Shown here in pieces: positions 34,902-44,782 of a stretch of 64,000 nucleotides of DNA. The notes beneath the pieces are model-generated. The model ran no database searches, was not told the DNA's origin, and worked only from the letters and a program-made list of their open reading frames with translations. Position numbers and translations under genes: made by a program. The stretch is from Heliobacterium mobile (GTDB lineage Bacteria; Bacillota; Desulfitobacteriia; Heliobacteriales; Heliobacteriaceae): the NCBI RefSeq assembly GCF_009720735.1, contig NZ_WNKU01000007.1, forward strand, positions 62,001 to 126,000, read 5' to 3'. Within the stretch, counting starts at the first letter, position 1; each line of letters begins with the position of its first letter.

Positions 34902-34955
34902 CTGGTTGCCCAACGCACATAATTGACATCAAAGAGTACAAAAGGGGATGAGGAC

Positions 34956-35633
34956 GTGAAGTTTTTCAAGGTGCCTGAGCCGACAATCATGCGTTTGTCC
35001 CTCTATTCGCGAATCCTTGAACAGATGGAAGATCGTGGGGTCCCGATCATTTCTTCGGTCGAACTGGGTGACGCCGTAGGAATCAATTCGGGAGTCGTCC
35101 GTAAGGATTTGTCCATGTTCGGTGAGTTTGGCGTTCGCGGCGTTGGATATAACGTACGGGAACTGCGGGACAACATTCGCAAACTTTTGGGGCAAGACCG
35201 CAACTGGCCCGTAATCATCGTCGGCGCCGGCCACTTGGGCTCTTCTTTAGCCGCTTATCCGGGTTTCCAACAGCGAGGATTCGATGTCGTCGCTATGGTA
35301 GATACGGATCCGGAGAAAATAGGCACCCAAGTGATTGAAAGACCTGTTGTTTCGTGGGAAGAAGCAGAGATTTTGATCAAGGAACATGGCGTACGGATGG
35401 CTATCCTCGCCGTACCGGTTGATGCCGTGCAAAGCGTGGCTCAGCAATTGACCGACCTTGGTGTAGAAGCGATTCTGAATTTCTCACCGATCATCTTAAA
35501 AGGACCATCCCATGTACAGGTCCAAAATGTCGATTTGACTGTATACTTCGACTTAATGCGCTTTACGCAAAACCTCAATACGAATGGCTTACGACCTCAG
35601 GCAACTACCGTTCGCGGCATTGCCTTTCGCTGA
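34956..35633 (+). CDS. rex: redox-sensing transcriptional repressor Rex
   Basis: 225 aa. N-terminal winged helix PEPTIMRLSLYSRIL..INSGVVRKDLSMFGEFGVRGVGY and Rossmann motif VGAGHLGSSLA. It senses NADH/NAD and represses fermentative and respiratory genes. GTG at 34956 is eight bases after AAGGGG. Its place downstream of the tsa cluster matches Bacillus ydi gene order. Confidence 0.96.
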   Translation: MKFFKVPEPTIMRLSLYSRILEQMEDRGVPIISSVELGDAVGINSGVVRKDLSMFGEFGVRGVGYNVRELRDNIRKLLGQDRNWPVIIVGAGHLGSSLAAYPGFQQRGFDVVAMVDTDPEKIGTQVIERPVVSWEEAEILIKEHGVRMAILAVPVDAVQSVAQQLTDLGVEAILNFSPIILKGPSHVQVQNVDLTVYFDLMRFTQNLNTNGLRPQATTVRGIAFR

Positions 35634-35665
35634 TATCCGCCTCCGTTACTTGTTCATATGTTTTG

Positions 35666-35700
35666 AAAGGCCGGCTTCATGCCGAGCCTTTGTTTTTTTT
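35666..35700 (+). terminator. Terminator after rex
   Basis: AAAGGC-CGGC pairs with GCCG-AGCCTTT around TTCAT with a one-base mismatch, followed by GTTTTTTTT. Confidence 0.75.
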
Positions 35701-35811
35701 GTGGAATTGACTAACTTTTCAGATGAGTTGTAATATTGTTTCGACAGGGGAAAACCGACATTTATCACGAATCTATATTTAGAGACCCTTTGAAACAAAG
35801 GATGTTGGATT

Positions 35812-36420
35812 TTGAACCAAGCTGAAAAACAAGCATGGAAACAAAAAATACGACAAAGCGTACTCGCTCTTCGCAGCAGACAGACCCATCAGGAAGTCGC
35901 CGAAAAGAGTTCTACCATCGTCAAGAACCTGTTGTCTCATACCGCTTACAATCGAGCTAAGATGATCATGACTTATGTCGACTTTCGGCAGGAAGTAGAG
36001 ACAAAAAGCTTGATTCAACAAGCCCTGCTAAACGCCAAAGGGATCGCCGTCCCAGTGACGCAAAAAGAGGAACGACGGCTGATTCCTGCGGCGATCTTCA
36101 ATTATCCCGACGACCTGCAGCCTGGCACTTGGGGCATTTTGGAACCCCGCCAAGTACAAGCTGTGCCCGCTCAAGAGATTGACCTGATCGTGATCCCTGG
36201 TGTTGCTTTCGACCTGAGGGGGAACCGGTTGGGATACGGCGCCGGCTTTTACGATCGATTTTTGCCGTCCTTGCCGCCGGATACACCGAAGATCGCCTTC
36301 GCCTTTGAGTTGCAGCTCATGGACGAGCTCATCTCTGATGAACACGATATCCCCATGGACTTGATCATTACAGAATCTCGGATTATCAACTGCAGGGAGG
36401 GACAAAGCCTTCATGTGTAA
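35812..36420 (+). CDS. 5-formyltetrahydrofolate cyclo-ligase
   Basis: 202 aa. KQKIRQSVLALR at the start, YVDFRQEVETKSLI, PGVAFDLRGNRLGYGAGFYDRFL and IPMDLIITE are family hallmarks. It recycles 5-formyl-H4folate to methenyl-H4folate. TTG start after AAAGGA. It overlaps the NuoE gene by 8 bp, linking folate C1 and formate metabolism. Confidence 0.94.
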   Translation: MNQAEKQAWKQKIRQSVLALRSRQTHQEVAEKSSTIVKNLLSHTAYNRAKMIMTYVDFRQEVETKSLIQQALLNAKGIAVPVTQKEERRLIPAAIFNYPDDLQPGTWGILEPRQVQAVPAQEIDLIVIPGVAFDLRGNRLGYGAGFYDRFLPSLPPDTPKIAFAFELQLMDELISDEHDIPMDLIITESRIINCREGQSLHV

Positions 36421-36904
36421 CTGCTCTTGCACCGGCGAACCGGCTCTATCTGAAAAAGACAGGCGACTGGTTGAGTTGCTGAACAAATACCGCACCGTAC
36501 CGGGGGTGCTCATTCCCGTCTTGCAGGAAGCCCAGGAGATATACGGTTATTTGCCGGCAGAAGTGCTGCAAAAGGTCGCCCGAGAACTGCAGATTCCCTT
36601 GGCGAAAGTCTACGGCGTCGTTACCTTCTACTCCCAGTTCCACCTAAAACCACGGGGCCGCAACATCATCCGGGTCTGCTTAGGTACGGCTTGCCATGTC
36701 CGCGGCGGCGACAAAATCTTTGCAGCCTTGCAAAAGGAACTGGCTGTCGATGACGGAGAGACGACGACGGATCTGCGTTTCACCTTAGAGTCTGTTGCTT
36801 GTATCGGCGCTTGTGGATTGGCGCCGGTGATCATGATCAATCACGATACTCATGGACGGTTGACGCCAGAAAAATTGACTGGGATTTTAGCGAAATACGA
36901 GTGA
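36413..36904 (+). CDS. NuoE-like 2Fe-2S subunit of NAD-linked formate dehydrogenase
   Basis: 163 aa thioredoxin-like ferredoxin: VPGVLIPVLQEAQEIYGYLP, VYGVVTFYSQF, and the four cluster cysteines in CLGTACHVRGG and ACIGACGLAP. It passes electrons between FdhA and the FMN subunit. Operon with the next two genes (14 bp and 11 bp gaps). Confidence 0.93.
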   Translation: MCNCSCTGEPALSEKDRRLVELLNKYRTVPGVLIPVLQEAQEIYGYLPAEVLQKVARELQIPLAKVYGVVTFYSQFHLKPRGRNIIRVCLGTACHVRGGDKIFAALQKELAVDDGETTTDLRFTLESVACIGACGLAPVIMINHDTHGRLTPEKLTGILAKYE

Positions 36905-36918
36905 GGAGGTACCCTACG

Positions 36919-38865
36919 GTGCAAAACCTGATGGAAGCCTGCTGCCGTCAATGTACCCATAGCCCACAGACTCCTTGCAGTGATTACATCTCCTGTAGGC
37001 TTGAGGGTCCCCTCTGTCATGATAGCGCACTTTGTAAGGAATCGAGAAAAGACTGGATTCGAGCTATCCAACAGCCAGCGGAGGGAAAAAAACGCCTGCT
37101 CATCTGTGCAGGGACCGGGTGCATCGCATCGGGAAGCCGCCCTCTCAAAGAGCACTTGGAAACGGAGCTGACGGCCCGGGGACTGCGACAAGATGTAGAT
37201 ATCATCTTGACCGGCTGTCATGGCTTCTGTGAACAAGGGCCGATCCTGATCGTCGAGCCCGGTAAAACCTTCTACTGCCGTGTGCAGACAGAAGATGTCG
37301 ATGAAATCGTGGAACAGCACCTTCTCCGGGAGGAGAGGGTTGACCGGTTGTTATACCGAGAACCGGGAAGCGGTGAGGCCGTGTTCGCTTATCCGGAAAT
37401 CCGCTTCTATGCCCTGCAAAAACGGATCGTCTTGCAAAACTGCGGACACATCAATCCTGAGGACATCGGCGAATACGTGGCCTCGCAAGGGTACCAGGGT
37501 TTGCGTATGGCTTTATCGATGGAGCAGGGCGCTGTGATCGAGGAACTGAAGCGTTCGGGGCTGCGAGGCCGCGGCGGGGCCGGGTTCCTGACCGGTATGA
37601 AGTGGGAATTCACCGCGAATGCGCCTGGTGAAAAGAAATATATCGTTTGCAATGCCGATGAAGGCGACCCCGGTGCCTTCATGGACCGCTCGGTCCTCGA
37701 AGGTGACCCTCACGCCGTCATCGAGGGGATGCTCATCGCTGCTCACGCCATCGGTGCTGATGAGGGATACATCTATGTACGGGCTGAATATCCCCTGGCG
37801 ATTGAACGCCTGCAAATCGCCATCAGCCAGGCCAAAAAATACGGACTTCTAGGGACAAACATCTTGGGAACAGGGTTCAATTTTAATCTGCACATCAAAG
37901 CCGGTGCCGGCGCTTTCGTCTGCGGCGAAGAGACAGCTTTGCTGACTTCGATCGAGGGCAACCGCGGGATGCCCCGGGTAAGACCGCCCTTTCCCGCTGT
38001 CAAGGGGCTCTGGGACAAGCCGACGAATATCAACAATGTAGAGACTTACGCGAACGTACCACACATTTTGCGGCGCGGTGCCGATTGGTATGCCCAAATG
38101 GGTACAGGGACGTCGAAAGGTTCAAAAGTCTTTGCCCTGACGGGAAAAGTGAACAACACGGGCCTGGTGGAAGTACCGATGGGTTTATCCTTGCGGGAGA
38201 TTATTTTTGATATCGGCGGAGGGATTCGAGATCATAAGCCCTTTAAAGCGGTGCAAATCGGCGGTCCTTCCGGCGGCTGCTTGCCTGAGTCGATGCTAGA
38301 CCTGCCTGTCGATTACGATTCCCTCACGGCAGCCGGTGCGATGGTCGGTTCCGGCGGTCTCGTCGTTATGGATGAAGAGACCTGTATGGTCGATATTGCT
38401 CGATTTTTCTTAAGCTTTACCCAGAAGGAATCCTGCGGCAAGTGTACCCCCTGCCGGGAGGGGACGAAACGGATGCTGGAGATTCTGACCCGGATGACCC
38501 AAGGGGACGGCCGTCGAGGAGACGTAGAAGCGCTCGAAGAATTGGCCCAAGTCGTGAAGGATTCCTCCCTTTGCGGACTTGGTCAGACCGCTCCCAATCC
38601 CGTGTTGACGACACTCCGGTACTTCAGGCACGAATATGAAGCCCATATCCAAGAGAAGCGCTGCCCTGCTGGTGCTTGCTCGGCGCTGCTCACCTATCAG
38701 ATTGAAGCGGACAGATGTATCGGCTGTACCCTCTGTGCCCGGGTCTGCCCGGTCAACTGTATCAGCGGCAAACCGAAAGAAGTTCACCTGATCGACAGCA
38801 CCCGGTGCATCAAGTGTGGAGCTTGCAAGGATAAGTGTAAGTTCAACGCTGTGTCACGCCGGTAA
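36919..38865 (+). CDS. NuoF-like NADH/FMN subunit of formate dehydrogenase complex
   Basis: 648 aa. Region 50-130 is an extra ferredoxin-like domain (CAGTGCIASGS..CHGFCEQGP); then the NAD/FMN part GLRGRGGAGFLTGMKWEF, CNADEGDPGAFMDRS; the 4Fe-4S CGKCTPCREGTKRM; and two C-terminal ferredoxin clusters CIGCTLCARVCP and CIKCGACKDKC. This layout is that of HndC/HydB-type subunits, some of which bifurcate electrons. An N-terminal cysteine cluster (ACCRQC..CSDY..CRLEG..C) of about 35 residues is unusual. GTG is eight bases from AGGAGGT. Confidence 0.92.
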   Translation: MQNLMEACCRQCTHSPQTPCSDYISCRLEGPLCHDSALCKESRKDWIRAIQQPAEGKKRLLICAGTGCIASGSRPLKEHLETELTARGLRQDVDIILTGCHGFCEQGPILIVEPGKTFYCRVQTEDVDEIVEQHLLREERVDRLLYREPGSGEAVFAYPEIRFYALQKRIVLQNCGHINPEDIGEYVASQGYQGLRMALSMEQGAVIEELKRSGLRGRGGAGFLTGMKWEFTANAPGEKKYIVCNADEGDPGAFMDRSVLEGDPHAVIEGMLIAAHAIGADEGYIYVRAEYPLAIERLQIAISQAKKYGLLGTNILGTGFNFNLHIKAGAGAFVCGEETALLTSIEGNRGMPRVRPPFPAVKGLWDKPTNINNVETYANVPHILRRGADWYAQMGTGTSKGSKVFALTGKVNNTGLVEVPMGLSLREIIFDIGGGIRDHKPFKAVQIGGPSGGCLPESMLDLPVDYDSLTAAGAMVGSGGLVVMDEETCMVDIARFFLSFTQKESCGKCTPCREGTKRMLEILTRMTQGDGRRGDVEALEELAQVVKDSSLCGLGQTAPNPVLTTLRYFRHEYEAHIQEKRCPAGACSALLTYQIEADRCIGCTLCARVCPVNCISGKPKEVHLIDSTRCIKCGACKDKCKFNAVSRR

Positions 38866-38876
38866 GGAGTGTGGCA

Positions 38877-41744
38877 ATGATGCAAGATAGGACGAAGAAC
38901 AAAACGGTGAAGACTGTGATGACAAAGCAGGTAGAGATGGATACGAAGAAAAAGCAACTGGTGACGCTGACGATCGACGGTCTGGAAGTGACTGTACCGG
39001 AAGGCACGACGGTGTTGGAAGCGGCCCAAAAGGTGGGGATTTCGATTCCTACATTGTGTCACGATCCGGAGTTGTCTAATCCCGGTTCCTGCCGTCTTTG
39101 TGTTGTAGAAATTGAACTCAACGGGCGGAAGATGCGGAATCTGCCGCCGTCCTGTGTGACGACCGTCAGCGGCGGGATGGTGGTGCAGACGCAGACAGAG
39201 GCCGTACGAAAAACCCGCAAGACGATTCTCGAACTTCTCTTGGCGAATCACCCGAAAGATTGTCTGCGCTGTGAGCGGACCGGCAACTGCCGCTTGCAGT
39301 CGTATGCCTACGAATACGGCGCTGACTTTCCCCTGTCCGGTTCGGCCCTCGATGGAGTGCGCCAGAACTACGCCTTCGACGACAGCAATCCCTTTATTTT
39401 GCGGGATATGAACAAGTGCATCCTCTGCGGCAAGTGTGTTCGCGCCTGTGGAGAAGTGCAGGGACGGTTCGTTTTGGATTATGCCCACCGGGGTTTTGTG
39501 ACGAGAGTTGTTCCAGAGATGGATCGGGAACTGAGAGACACGGCTTGTGTCTACTGCGGTTCCTGTGTCTCCGTCTGTCCCACCGGCGCCATCATCGAAA
39601 AGAACAAAGTAGGTAAAGGCCGGGCCTGGGATATCCGGAAGGTTCGCACCACCTGCCCCTATTGCGGTACCGGGTGCAATTTCGATCTGGAAATTGCCCG
39701 GCGGTCCGACTCTAAGGGGCAAATGCGGGATGAAGTGATCGGTGTCGCTTCTTCTATTGATGCACCAGTCAACGGGCGGGCCCTCTGTGTCAAAGGACGA
39801 TTTGGGATGGATTTCATTCATCACCGTGATCGCCTGACCACTCCCATGATCAAAAAGGATGGACAGTTTGTGGAGGCCTCTTGGGAGGAAGCCCTGACTT
39901 TGGCTGCTGCCCGCTTACAGGGTATCCGTGCTGAATATGGCGGTGATGCTTTCGGTGTCCTCGCTTCGGCCAAAGCCACCAATGAAGAAAACTATCTCTT
40001 AAATCGCTTTGCTCGGGCCGTTCTCGGCACGAACAACATCGACCACTGCGCCCGCCTCTGCCACAGTTCGACGGTGGCCGGCTTAGCGGCGTCCTTCGGT
40101 TCCGGTGCCATGACCAATCCGATCGAAGACATCGCCAAGACCGATTTTATGCTCGTCATCGGTTCCAATACGACCGAGTCCCATCCGGTCTTAGCCCTTT
40201 CCATGTTACGGGCGATCCGGCAAGGAACTCCTTGTGTAGTCATTGACCCCCGGAAGACAGAGCTGGCGGCATTGGCCTATAAGCACTTGCCCCTAAAACC
40301 GGGCAGCGACTTAGCCCTTCTGAACGCGATGGCCCATGTAATCATCACCGAGAGGCTCTACAAAGAGGACTTCATCAAGACTCATACGGAAGGCTTTGAA
40401 ACCCTGTGCGAAGCCGTCGCAGAAACGACGCCCGAATGGGCTGAAAGCATCTGTGGTATTGAGGCCGATTTGATTCGAGATACGGCCCGCCGGTATGCCG
40501 GGGCGAAAAGAGGCTCCATCTACTACACCATGGGGGTAACCCAAAAACACACCGGTACCCACAACGTTATGGCTATAGCTAATTTGGCCTTGCTGACCGG
40601 TCACATCGGAAGAGAAGGGACTGGCGTCAACCCCTTGCGAGGGCAAAACAACGTCCAAGGTGCCTGTGATATGGGGGCGCTGCCCAATGTGTTCCCTGGT
40701 TATCAGCCGGTCACCGACGCCAGCGTACGGGAAAAATTTGCCCGAACCTGGGCTGTGAAGGTAGATGCCTTATCCGAACGTCCCGGCCTTACCGTCGGCG
40801 AAATGCTGCAAGGCGCTCACGAGGGCCGGCTTAAATCGATGCTGATCATGGGGGAGAACCCGGTCATCTCGGACCCCGACAGCCAACACGTCATCGACGC
40901 GTTGGAACAGCTTGACTTCCTTATCGTCATAGACATCTATTTAACCGACACTGCCCGCTATGCCGATGTGATTTTCCCGGCTTGCTCTTTTGCCGAGAAG
41001 GAAGGCACCTTCACAAACACAGAACGGCGGGTGCAACGGGTTCGCCGAGGGATTCAACCGGTCGGCGATTCCCGGCCCGACTGGCAGATCATCGGTGACC
41101 TTGCAGCCGCGATGGGGCAAGATTTTCCCTATACGGACCCGGCATCCATCATGGATGAAATCGCGATGACGACACCTTCCTACGGCGGTTACAGTCATAA
41201 GCGGCTTGATAGGGAAGGCCCTCTCTGCTGGCCTTGCCCGGCGGAGGAGCATCCCGGTACACCGCGACTGCACACGAACGGCTTTGTACGGGGAAAAGGC
41301 AAGTTTCACGCTGTTCCCTATCTACCCCCGGCGGAGCAGCCTGATGACGAGTACCCACTCATCCTCTCGACAGGTCGGCGCCTCTTCCACTACCATACGG
41401 GTACCATGTCTCGCCGTTCCGGCTTAGAAGAAGTCTATCCGGAAGAACACCTGGAGATTCACCCTGACGACGCCGGCGCCCTCGGCTTGAAGGACCATGA
41501 CTGGATACGATTATCGACTCGGCGGGGAGCTATCGAGATACCCGTTCGGACGACCGACCGCATCGTCGCCGGCATGGTCTTCGCGTCTTTCCACTTTGTC
41601 GAGGCGATGATCAACAAGTTGACCAATGCTGTGACCGACCCCATCGCCAAAATCCCGGAACTCAAGGTATGCGCCTGCCGGATAGAGAAGATCGATGGCC
41701 CGGAAGGGTACGTTCCTCCTGCTCATAAACGTGTACTTTGGTGA
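38877..41744 (+). CDS. fdhA: formate dehydrogenase alpha subunit (Mo/W-bisPGD), Cys form
   Basis: 955 aa. N-terminal NuoG-like 2Fe-2S domain (about 30-110), His-Cys cluster, two 4Fe-4S ferredoxin motifs (CILCGKCVRAC, CVYCGSCVSVCP), the 4Fe-4S CPYCGTGCNFD, then the molybdopterin domain. Active-site residue is Cys395 in HCARLCHSSTVAG, the position of selenocysteine in many homologues. With NuoE and NuoF it couples formate/CO2 to NAD(H) and perhaps ferredoxin in the cytoplasm. ATG at 38877 is seven bases from TAAGGAG. Confidence 0.94.
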   Translation: MMQDRTKNKTVKTVMTKQVEMDTKKKQLVTLTIDGLEVTVPEGTTVLEAAQKVGISIPTLCHDPELSNPGSCRLCVVEIELNGRKMRNLPPSCVTTVSGGMVVQTQTEAVRKTRKTILELLLANHPKDCLRCERTGNCRLQSYAYEYGADFPLSGSALDGVRQNYAFDDSNPFILRDMNKCILCGKCVRACGEVQGRFVLDYAHRGFVTRVVPEMDRELRDTACVYCGSCVSVCPTGAIIEKNKVGKGRAWDIRKVRTTCPYCGTGCNFDLEIARRSDSKGQMRDEVIGVASSIDAPVNGRALCVKGRFGMDFIHHRDRLTTPMIKKDGQFVEASWEEALTLAAARLQGIRAEYGGDAFGVLASAKATNEENYLLNRFARAVLGTNNIDHCARLCHSSTVAGLAASFGSGAMTNPIEDIAKTDFMLVIGSNTTESHPVLALSMLRAIRQGTPCVVIDPRKTELAALAYKHLPLKPGSDLALLNAMAHVIITERLYKEDFIKTHTEGFETLCEAVAETTPEWAESICGIEADLIRDTARRYAGAKRGSIYYTMGVTQKHTGTHNVMAIANLALLTGHIGREGTGVNPLRGQNNVQGACDMGALPNVFPGYQPVTDASVREKFARTWAVKVDALSERPGLTVGEMLQGAHEGRLKSMLIMGENPVISDPDSQHVIDALEQLDFLIVIDIYLTDTARYADVIFPACSFAEKEGTFTNTERRVQRVRRGIQPVGDSRPDWQIIGDLAAAMGQDFPYTDPASIMDEIAMTTPSYGGYSHKRLDREGPLCWPCPAEEHPGTPRLHTNGFVRGKGKFHAVPYLPPAEQPDDEYPLILSTGRRLFHYHTGTMSRRSGLEEVYPEEHLEIHPDDAGALGLKDHDWIRLSTRRGAIEIPVRTTDRIVAGMVFASFHFVEAMINKLTNAVTDPIAKIPELKVCACRIEKIDGPEGYVPPAHKRVLW

Positions 41745-41770
41745 TGTTCAAAACATCCAAGTAAACAGCG

Positions 41771-41809
41771 GAGACCTAAGTCTAAAATTGCGACTTAGGT
41801 CTCTTTTTT
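41771..41809 (+). terminator. Terminator after fdhA
   Basis: Perfect 11-bp stem GAGACCTAAGT (41771-41781) with ACTTAGGTCTC (41793-41803), then T6. Confidence 0.9.
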
Positions 41810-42005
41810 CCGTTTTACCTTTCATGGAAAGGGTATAATCAGACATAAGAAGGTAAGAACCAATTTCGCTTGTCCAGGGTTGTTGGACAAGAAATTCCTT
41901 TCAGCCGGTGCTTGATAAAGAACAGCAGGTTTTTTTTACTTTTTGCAGAAGTAATACCAGTTAACGCTTGATTTAGCCATATTGGTTTTGAAGGAGCCAT
42001 GTTTC

Positions 42006-44780
42006 GTGAAAAATTCTGTCTTTATGGTCATCGATGGCAGCAGTTTGCTCCATCGAGCCTTTTACGCGCTTCCGCCTATGTCCAGCTCTCAGGGGGTGCC
42101 TACCAATGCCGTTTATGGTTTCTTGACGATGTTCGAGCGGCTACGCCGGGAATACCAGCCTGAGTACCTGGCCGTTTGTCTCGATAAGAGCCGGACGACC
42201 TTCCGCACGCAAACCTTCGAGGGTTATAAAGCACAGCGAGGGGCTACACCTGATGATCTGCGGCCCCAATTCGGGTTGCTCAAAGAGGTGATGGCGGCCC
42301 ATGACATCGGGGTGTACGAGCAGGAAGGTTTTGAAGCCGACGATATCATCGGCACCTTGAGTTGCCTGGCCAAAGAAAAGGGGATTTACACCCTCATCGT
42401 CACCGGTGACCGCGATGCCTGGCAGTTGATATCGCCCGGTGTGGAAGTCTTGCTGACTCGCAAGGGCATCAGTGAAGTGGAACGGTATGATGAGGAGGCT
42501 TTAAAAGAGAAAGTCGGCCTTTCGCCGAAGCAGATCATCGACCTAAAAGGCCTTATGGGCGATACCTCCGATAATATCCCCGGCGTTCCCGGTGTCGGTG
42601 AAAAGACGGCACTGAAACTGTTGGAGCAGTTTGGGACGATGGAGACTCTTTATGACCGGGTAGAAGAAGTGAAGGGTAAGCTCAAGGAAAAGCTGGTCAC
42701 CCACAAAGAGCAAGCCTTTTTGTCGAAAAAACTGGCCACCATCGTCTGTGACATGGATATCGCTATCGATTGGGAATCCCTCAAAAGGATGCAGGCAGAC
42801 CCTGCGGTGCTGCGCAAGCTCTACACAGACTTGGAATTTCGCTCACTTCTGAAAAACCTTCCTCTTCCCGAAGGGGAAGAGTCTGCTGAAGCGGTGCTCT
42901 TTGCGAAGGAAGGGAACGAACCGCCTAACAAACAGGCAGTTTTAGCCAAAGGGTCCACAAAGGAAACAGACGGAAGCATCGATGTTCAAGTCGATGCTCC
43001 ATTGAACGTCTCCTATCAGAAAGTAGAAGACGAAGGTCAGCGAGATGAGATGCTGGCAGAACTGATGCGTCTAGGGCAAGAACCGGGCTACCGGACGGCT
43101 ATATTGGCAGCTTGGGAGGGACCGCCGCGCAAAGGCCTTTTGAAGCAAATGGCTCTCGCAGTTGGGCAGGAGGCTCACCCCGAACCGCCCCGTGTTTGGG
43201 TGGTCGACGATCCGGGACCTATCTTTGCTGAGGCCAAGCCTTTTTGGTCCTCTGAGAAGCATCGAAAGCTTTTTTACGATGTAAAGTCCCTATGGCTGCT
43301 GGCTCGTCAGGAAGACGTGGAAATTCAGGGCATCGACGGTGACGGACTCATCGGTGCCTACCTGTTGGATCCCTTGGCGAACAACTACTCACTGGCCCGG
43401 TTGGCTCACGAACTGATCGATTGGAAGATCTCGCCCGAAGCGGGCAAGCAAGTCTTACCGGCTGAAGACGCGGCTTTGGCCGTTGCCGGGCTCTTTCATC
43501 TCACTCCTGCCATGGAAGCGAAACTGGGGGAAGAGAGCCTCGGCAAACTCTACCGCGATGTGGAACTCCCCCTGGCTCCCATCCTCGGCTCCATGGAGTG
43601 GATCGGAATCAAAGTCAACCCCAAGGTCCTTCAGGACATGGCCGGTGAACTGAACAGCGATATTCAAAAGCTTCAGGCGGAGATTCACGAACTAGCCGGT
43701 GAGACTTTCAACATCAATTCGACCCAGCAGTTCGGCAAAATCCTCTTTGAAAAACTAGGTCTGCCCGTGATCAAACGGACGAAAACTGGTTATTCGACAG
43801 ACGTCGAGGTGCTGGAAGAACTGTCCGACCGTCATCCCATCGTGCCTAAAGTACTCGAGTTCCGCCAGCTCATGAAGCTGAAATCGACCTATGTGGAAGG
43901 GCTGCTGCCGCTCATCGACGGTCCGGAAGGACGAATTCACACCAGCTTTAACCAGTCCGTCACCGCTACAGGCCGACTCTCCTCAACAGAGCCGAACCTG
44001 CAGAACATACCCGTTCGTCTGGAACAAGGCCGCCACATCCGTAAAGCTTTTATCGCTCCCGAGCCCGGTTGGACCTTGTTGGCTGCCGACTACTCTCAAA
44101 TCGAACTTCGTATCCTGGCCCACCTTTCCGACGACCCATCCTTTAAGGATGCCTTCGCCAAAAACCAAGATATTCATACCCGAACAGCCAGTGAAGTCTT
44201 CGACGTGCCCATGGGAAATGTGACCCGCGAAATGCGCCGCCGAGCGAAAGCGGTCAACTTTGGCATCGTCTATGGTATCAGTGACTTTGGTTTGAGCCGG
44301 GATCTCGGTGTCACCCGGGGAGAAGCGAAGGAATATATCGAAGGTTATTTCCGGCGTTATCATGGTGTCCGTGGATATATTGACCGCATCATCGCGGAAG
44401 CCCGCCAGCAAGGATTCGTAACGACCCTCTTAGGACGCCGCCGCCGCCTGCCCGATCTCTTTGTCAAAAACAAAATCCGGCAGAACTTTGGTGAACGGAC
44501 GGCCATGAACACACCCATCCAAGGGACTGCGGCAGACATCATCAAGGCAGCTATGGTGAAGATCCCGAAGGCCCTCAAAGATCATGGACTGAAAACCCGC
44601 ATGCTGCTGCAGGTTCATGACGAATTGATCTTTGAAGTCCCCGAAGAAGAACTGACTGTCGTTGCCCCACTGATTAAGAGAATCATGGAAAAGACGATCG
44701 AGATCAGCGTTCCACTCACGGTCGACGTAAAAAAGGGAGCCAACTGGTACGATATGAAGCCCTATACGTTGGAGGAATAG
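42006..44780 (+). CDS. polA: DNA polymerase I
   Basis: 924 aa. N-terminal 5'-3' exonuclease (FMVIDGSSLLHRAF, EADDIIGTL, GVGEKTALKLL), a central exonuclease-like domain lacking the D-x-E metal motif, so probably without proofreading, and the polymerase domain with TGRLSSTEPNLQNIP, ADYSQIELR and QVHDELIFEVP. Replicates and repairs gaps. GTG at 42006 has AAGGAG nine bases upstream. mutM starts 2 bp after it. Confidence 0.96.
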   Translation: MKNSVFMVIDGSSLLHRAFYALPPMSSSQGVPTNAVYGFLTMFERLRREYQPEYLAVCLDKSRTTFRTQTFEGYKAQRGATPDDLRPQFGLLKEVMAAHDIGVYEQEGFEADDIIGTLSCLAKEKGIYTLIVTGDRDAWQLISPGVEVLLTRKGISEVERYDEEALKEKVGLSPKQIIDLKGLMGDTSDNIPGVPGVGEKTALKLLEQFGTMETLYDRVEEVKGKLKEKLVTHKEQAFLSKKLATIVCDMDIAIDWESLKRMQADPAVLRKLYTDLEFRSLLKNLPLPEGEESAEAVLFAKEGNEPPNKQAVLAKGSTKETDGSIDVQVDAPLNVSYQKVEDEGQRDEMLAELMRLGQEPGYRTAILAAWEGPPRKGLLKQMALAVGQEAHPEPPRVWVVDDPGPIFAEAKPFWSSEKHRKLFYDVKSLWLLARQEDVEIQGIDGDGLIGAYLLDPLANNYSLARLAHELIDWKISPEAGKQVLPAEDAALAVAGLFHLTPAMEAKLGEESLGKLYRDVELPLAPILGSMEWIGIKVNPKVLQDMAGELNSDIQKLQAEIHELAGETFNINSTQQFGKILFEKLGLPVIKRTKTGYSTDVEVLEELSDRHPIVPKVLEFRQLMKLKSTYVEGLLPLIDGPEGRIHTSFNQSVTATGRLSSTEPNLQNIPVRLEQGRHIRKAFIAPEPGWTLLAADYSQIELRILAHLSDDPSFKDAFAKNQDIHTRTASEVFDVPMGNVTREMRRRAKAVNFGIVYGISDFGLSRDLGVTRGEAKEYIEGYFRRYHGVRGYIDRIIAEARQQGFVTTLLGRRRRLPDLFVKNKIRQNFGERTAMNTPIQGTAADIIKAAMVKIPKALKDHGLKTRMLLQVHDELIFEVPEEELTVVAPLIKRIMEKTIEISVPLTVDVKKGANWYDMKPYTLEE

Positions 44781-44782
44781 CA

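Noticed and set aside
38877-41744. Selenocysteine-type formate dehydrogenase
   Set aside because: The active-site codon at 40059-40061 is TGC (Cys), and no in-frame TGA is present.
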